Source of the DNA: JBCBXA01 sp039816825
Lineage (GTDB): Bacteria > Pseudomonadota > Alphaproteobacteria > Rhizobiales > Rhizobiaceae
Assembly (NCBI GenBank): GCA_039816825.1
Contig: JBCBXA010000107.1
Coordinates: 1 to 9,330, forward strand
Length of the DNA stretch: 9,330 nt
Direction: 5' to 3'
In this document: positions 6,704 through 9,330 of the stretch, piece by piece
Position numbering within the stretch: position 1 is the stretch's first letter
Layout: every line of letters begins with the position of its first letter
The notes under the pieces: model-generated
Told to the model about the DNA's origin: nothing
Database searches by the model: none
The model's input: the letters and a program-made list of their open reading frames with translations, nothing else
Translations under genes and position numbers: made by a program

Positions 6704-7996
6704 ATGAGCAAGGTTAGCGGCAATACGGGCGGTTCCGGCGGCGACGGCAAGAACACTCTTTACTGCTCCTTCTGCGGCAAGAGTCAGCACGAGGTTCGCA
6801 AGCTGATTGCTGGCCCAACAGTCTTCATCTGCGATGAATGCGTTGAGCTTTGCATGGACATCATCCGCGAGGAAAACAAATCCTCCATGGTGAAGAGCCA
6901 TGAGGGCGTTCCAACCCCTCAAGAGATCATGGAAGTGCTGGACGATTACGTGATCGGCCAGTCCTACGCGAAACGCGTGCTCTCTGTGGCCGTGCACAAC
7001 CACTATAAGCGCCTCAACCACGCCTCGAAGAACCCGGACATCGAACTGGCCAAGTCCAACATTCTGGTGATTGGCCCGACAGGCTGCGGCAAGACCTATC
7101 TCGCTCAGACACTGGCGCGCATCATCGATGTTCCGTTTACTATGGCCGACGCCACGACCCTGACTGAAGCGGGCTATGTGGGTGAGGATGTTGAGAATAT
7201 CATTCTGAAGCTGCTGCAGAGCGCCGACTACAATGTCGACCGCGCCCAGCGCGGCATCGTCTACATCGATGAAGTCGACAAGATTTCACGCAAATCCGAC
7301 AACCCGTCCATCACGCGCGATGTGTCGGGCGAGGGCGTGCAGCAAGCGCTTCTGAAGATCATGGAAGGCACGGTCGCTTCCGTACCACCGCAGGGCGGTC
7401 GCAAACATCCGCAGCAGGAGTTTCTGCAGGTGGACACGACCAACATACTGTTCATGTGCTCCGGTGCCTTCGCGGGACTGGACAAAATCATCTCCGAGCG
7501 CGGCAAGACAACGTCCATCGGCTTTGGGGCTCAGGTTGCTGACCCTGAAGAGCGCGGCACGGGCGAATTGTTCCGGAAAGTTGAACCCGAGGATCTTCTG
7601 AAGTTTGGTCTGATTCCCGAATTTGTCGGCCGTTTGCCAGTGGTCGCAACACTGGAAGATCTCGACGAGGATGCGCTGATCTGTATTTTGTCCGAGCCCA
7701 AGAATGCTCTGGTGAAGCAGTATCAGCAGCTCTTCCAGATGGAAGAAGTAGATCTGACCTTCAATGAGGACGCCTTGCGTGCGGTAGCCCGCAAGGCCAT
7801 CGAGCGCCGGACCGGCGCGCGTGGCCTGCGTTCCATCATGGAGAACATCCTCCTCGAAACCATGTTCGAACTTCCAGGTTTGGAAGGTGTTCGCGAGGTT
7901 GTGATCTCCGAAGAGGTGGTTTCCGGAAACACGCGTCCGCTCTACATTTATGAAGAGCGCCAGGACGAAGCGGAAAGCGCTCCTGCCAGCGCCTGA
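6704..7996 (+). CDS. clpX: ATP-dependent Clp protease ATP-binding subunit
   Basis: ClpX is the hexameric AAA+ unfoldase that selects substrates and threads them into ClpP. From the chosen start the protein has 430 residues. The N-terminal zinc-binding domain carries C21, C24, C43 and C46. The Walker A GPTGCGKT is at 124–131 and the Walker B IVYIDE at 185–190. The substrate-gripping pore loop GYVG is at 157–160 and the RKH loop at 233–235. The IGF loop that docks on ClpP is at 272–274, and the sensor-II arginine is R373 in GARGLR. The ATG at 6704 is chosen because homologues begin MSKxxG just before the zinc domain. An in-frame ATG at 6620 would add 28 residues unlike any ClpX. The ribosome-binding site is weak. 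The IGF loop and the adjacent clpP gene indicate a working ClpXP pair. Identification is firm. Confidence 0.97.
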   Translation: MSKVSGNTGGSGGDGKNTLYCSFCGKSQHEVRKLIAGPTVFICDECVELCMDIIREENKSSMVKSHEGVPTPQEIMEVLDDYVIGQSYAKRVLSVAVHNHYKRLNHASKNPDIELAKSNILVIGPTGCGKTYLAQTLARIIDVPFTMADATTLTEAGYVGEDVENIILKLLQSADYNVDRAQRGIVYIDEVDKISRKSDNPSITRDVSGEGVQQALLKIMEGTVASVPPQGGRKHPQQEFLQVDTTNILFMCSGAFAGLDKIISERGKTTSIGFGAQVADPEERGTGELFRKVEPEDLLKFGLIPEFVGRLPVVATLEDLDEDALICILSEPKNALVKQYQQLFQMEEVDLTFNEDALRAVARKAIERRTGARGLRSIMENILLETMFELPGLEGVREVVISEEVVSGNTRPLYIYEERQDEAESAPASA

Positions 7997-8005
7997 TCCG
8001 CCCGT

Positions 8006-8043
8006 GGCCTCAAGGGACAGTGACACAGTCATACCTTCAGGCC
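8006..8043 (+). other. Stem-loop between clpX and lon
   Basis: GGCCTCAAGG (8006–8015) pairs with CCTTCAGGCC (8034–8043) with a single C·C mismatch. A smaller inner stem TGAC-ACA-GTCA lies at 8021–8031. There is no downstream T-run. It begins 10 bases after the clpX stop and ends just before the presumed lon promoter. It may stabilise or end the clpX message. Confidence 0.4.
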
Positions 8044-8048
8044 GCTTG

Positions 8049-8076
8049 TTGAAGTGCGTAGTGGATGGCCCCACTT
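8049..8076 (+). promoter_or_regulatory. Candidate sigma-32 (RpoH) promoter of lon
   Basis: TTGAAG (8049–8054), a 14-base spacer and CCCCACTT (8069–8076) closely follow the heat-shock sigma factor consensus CTTGAAA / CCCCATnT. The −10 differs at one position. lon is a classic heat-shock gene, which fits. A start near 8083 would give a structured leader of about 130 bases. The −10 also lies in an inverted repeat (CCCCA-CTTAA-TGGGG, 8069–8084, allowing one extra C), which could instead be a hairpin or an operator. Confidence 0.5.
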
Positions 8077-8091
8077 AATGGGGGTTGTTGA

Positions 8092-8121
8092 GGCGCGAAT
8101 CTCCATAATTGAGATAGCGCC
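8092..8121 (+). other. Hairpin in the lon leader
   Basis: GGCGC (8092–8096) and ATCTC (8099–8103) pair with GAGAT (8111–8115) and GCGCC (8117–8121). This gives a 10-base-pair stem with a small internal loop (GA opposite A) and a 7-base terminal loop. It would lie at the start of the lon transcript, about 80 bases before the ribosome-binding site, so it does not mask the start directly. A role in message stability or temperature response is only a possibility. Confidence 0.4.
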
Positions 8122-8214
8122 GCCTGTTGGCTGTCGTTGCCACTTGGTTTGGGACGCGCGCTAGCGGGAATTTCGGCGCGCCGCGGTCGGTGCGCTCGAG
8201 CCAAAGGATGTTTT

Positions 8215-9330
8215 ATGACCGATTCAACTTTGAATCCGACCGGTGTTTTTCCAGTTCTGCCGCTCCGGGATATCGTTGTCTTCCCGCATATGATCGTGCC
8301 GCTTTTTGTAGGGCGCGAGAAGAGCATTGCCGCGCTGGAAGACGTTATGGGTGGCGACAAGCAGCTTCTGCTTGTGACCCAGAAGAATGCAGCGGATGAT
8401 GATCCTGCGCCTGACGCCATGTACGATGTCGGCACGCTGGCGCGCGTTCTGCAATTGCTGAAACTGCCGGACGGTACCGTCAAAGTTCTCGTCGAGGGCG
8501 GTGAGCGCGCCCGCGTGGAGCACTACACCGACCGTGAAGACTATCATGAGGCCCACGCGGATATTTTGCCGGCGGACGATGAAGACGAGGTGGAAATTGA
8601 AGCGCTGAGCCGTTCCGTCGTCTCCGAGTTCGAAAATTATGTGAAGTTGAACAAGAAGATCTCGCCGGAGGTTGTCGGTTCGGTCACGCAGATCGACGAT
8701 TTCTCTAAACTGGCCGATACCGTCGCTTCTCATCTGGCGATCCGCATTCCTGAGAAACAGGAAATGCTGGCGCTGACCTCCATCAAGGAGCGGCTGGAGC
8801 GATCGCTCGCCCTTATGGAAAGCGAAATCTCTGTGCTGCAGGTGGAAAAGCGCATCCGCAGCCGCGTGAAGCGGCAGATGGAGAAGACGCAGCGCGAGTA
8901 TTATTTGAATGAGCAGATGAAGGCCATTCAGAAAGAGCTCGGCGACGGCGAGGATGGCGGCAACGAGCTGGCCGAACTCGAAGCCAAGATTGGTAAGACC
9001 AAGCTGTCCAAAGAGGCCCGCGAGAAGGTCGATGCAGAGTTCAAGAAGCTCAAGAGCATGAGCCCGATGTCGGCTGAGTCGACCGTTGTGCGGAACTATC
9101 TGGACTGGGTGCTCGGTATTCCTTGGAAGAAGAAGTCCAAGCTGAAGCACGATATCGCAAAGGCGGAGCGCATCCTGAACGACGACCATTACGGTCTCGA
9201 GAAGGTCAAGGAGCGCATTCTCGAATATCTCGCCGTGCAAAGCCGTGCGAACAAGCTAAAGGGGCCGATCCTCTGCCTCGTTGGACAGCTTGGTCTTACC
9301 AATCTTGGCTTCGAGTTCGGCCAGCTCGTT
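8215..9330 (+). CDS. lon: Lon ATP-dependent protease, N-terminal part (3' end corrupt)
   Basis: Lon is a homohexameric AAA+ serine protease that degrades misfolded and regulatory proteins. The visible part covers the N-terminal substrate-binding domain (VLPLRDIVVFPHMIVPLFVGRE, split here as VLPLRDIVVFP and HMIVPLFVGRE, about residues 14–36), the coiled-coil linker (about 190–270, including QREYYLNEQMKAIQKELG) and the start of the AAA+ module (DDHYGLEKVKERILEYLAVQ). The start is supported by AAGGA at 8204–8208, six bases upstream. Residues up to G357 (KGPILCLVG) match Lon. Homologues then continue PPGVGKT, but here 15 unrelated residues follow (QLGLTNLGF onward), because bases 9281–9330 are an inverted copy of 8962–9011. 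True lon sequence therefore ends at about 9282–9287. The rest of the AAA+ domain and the Ser-Lys protease domain are absent. Identity is firm; the 3' end is not reliable. Confidence 0.95.
   Translation, partial: MTDSTLNPTGVFPVLPLRDIVVFPHMIVPLFVGREKSIAALEDVMGGDKQLLLVTQKNAADDDPAPDAMYDVGTLARVLQLLKLPDGTVKVLVEGGERARVEHYTDREDYHEAHADILPADDEDEVEIEALSRSVVSEFENYVKLNKKISPEVVGSVTQIDDFSKLADTVASHLAIRIPEKQEMLALTSIKERLERSLALMESEISVLQVEKRIRSRVKRQMEKTQREYYLNEQMKAIQKELGDGEDGGNELAELEAKIGKTKLSKEAREKVDAEFKKLKSMSPMSAESTVVRNYLDWVLGIPWKKKSKLKHDIAKAERILNDDHYGLEKVKERILEYLAVQSRANKLKGPILCLVGQLGLTNLGFEFGQLV
8962..9011 (+). repeat. Source arm of a 50-base inverted repeat inside lon
   Basis: This segment encodes part of the Lon coiled-coil linker (ELAELEAKIGKTKLSK, about residues 250–266) and fits the family there. 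Its exact reverse complement forms the last 50 bases of the window. It is the original arm because its translation makes sense in Lon and that of the other copy does not. Confidence 0.97.
9281..9330 (-). repeat. Fold-back copy at the window end (likely chimeric)
   Basis: All 50 bases are identical to the reverse complement of 8962–9011, with 269 bases between the two arms. The match breaks at 9280/9012 (G versus expected T). The copy runs to the last base, so its full extent is unknown. A perfect, undiverged inverted copy in the middle of a conserved gene and at a sequence end points to a chimeric join rather than an evolved repeat. Confidence 0.95.

Noticed and set aside
7286..8074. Open frame of 262 codons on the − strand opposite clpX
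   Set aside because: It covers conserved ClpX motifs in antisense and has no domain of its own.
8127..8399. Small + strand frame of 90 codons overlapping the lon start
   Set aside because: It overlaps the first 185 bases of lon in another frame and has no recognisable features.
8224..9240. Open frame of 338 codons on the − strand opposite lon
   Set aside because: It is antisense to a clear Lon coding sequence with strong family motifs, and its leucine/histidine-rich product is a typical shadow.
9281..9330. Fold-back read as a biological hairpin, mobile element end or recombination site
   Set aside because: The arms are 269 bases apart inside a conserved coding gene, and one arm destroys an essential motif. 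There is no transposase or target duplication. A chimeric join explains it more simply.

Overview
The window looks like the chromosome of an alphaproteobacterium. The evidence is the conserved order tRNA-Leu – tig – clpP – clpX – lon on the + strand, a ClpP with the N-terminus typical of that class ([23 protein letters not shown]), and promoter-like elements resembling alphaproteobacterial ones. The order, Caulobacter or Hyphomonas relatives for example, cannot be settled from this stretch.

Region 1 (14–3869, all − strand) is a tightly packed three-gene unit. It is transcribed in the order isocitrate/isopropylmalate-family dehydrogenase, then GH1 beta-glucosidase (4-base ATGA overlap), then cytochrome P450 (2-base gap). 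All three proteins look cytoplasmic. The spacing implies one transcript, and the contents suggest uptake and breakdown of a glycoside or modification of its aglycone. The substrate is unknown, and no P450 redox partner is visible before the left edge.

Region 2 (3870–4244) is the divergent intergenic region. It carries a probable tRNA promoter, a complete tRNA-Leu(UAG) with encoded CCA, an 11-base direct repeat on either side of the tRNA, and two small hairpins in front of tig.

Region 3 (4245–9330, + strand) is the core proteostasis block. Trigger factor receives nascent chains at the ribosome. ClpX unfolds substrates and feeds them to the ClpP peptidase. Lon is the second major ATP-dependent protease. 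A strong intrinsic terminator separates tig from clpP. Heat-shock-like promoter motifs lie upstream of clpP and lon.

The most important observation is at the right edge. The last 50 bases (9281–9330) are an exact reverse complement of 8962–9011 inside the same lon gene. The fold-back starts just where Lon should enter its Walker A motif, and it replaces GPPGVGKT-type sequence with 15 unrelated residues while the frame stays open. This is most likely a chimeric contig end (amplification or assembly artefact) rather than biology. The final ~45–50 bases should not be trusted as lon sequence.

No clearly new biological system is present. The accessory dehydrogenase–glucosidase–P450 unit is the best candidate for new biochemistry.
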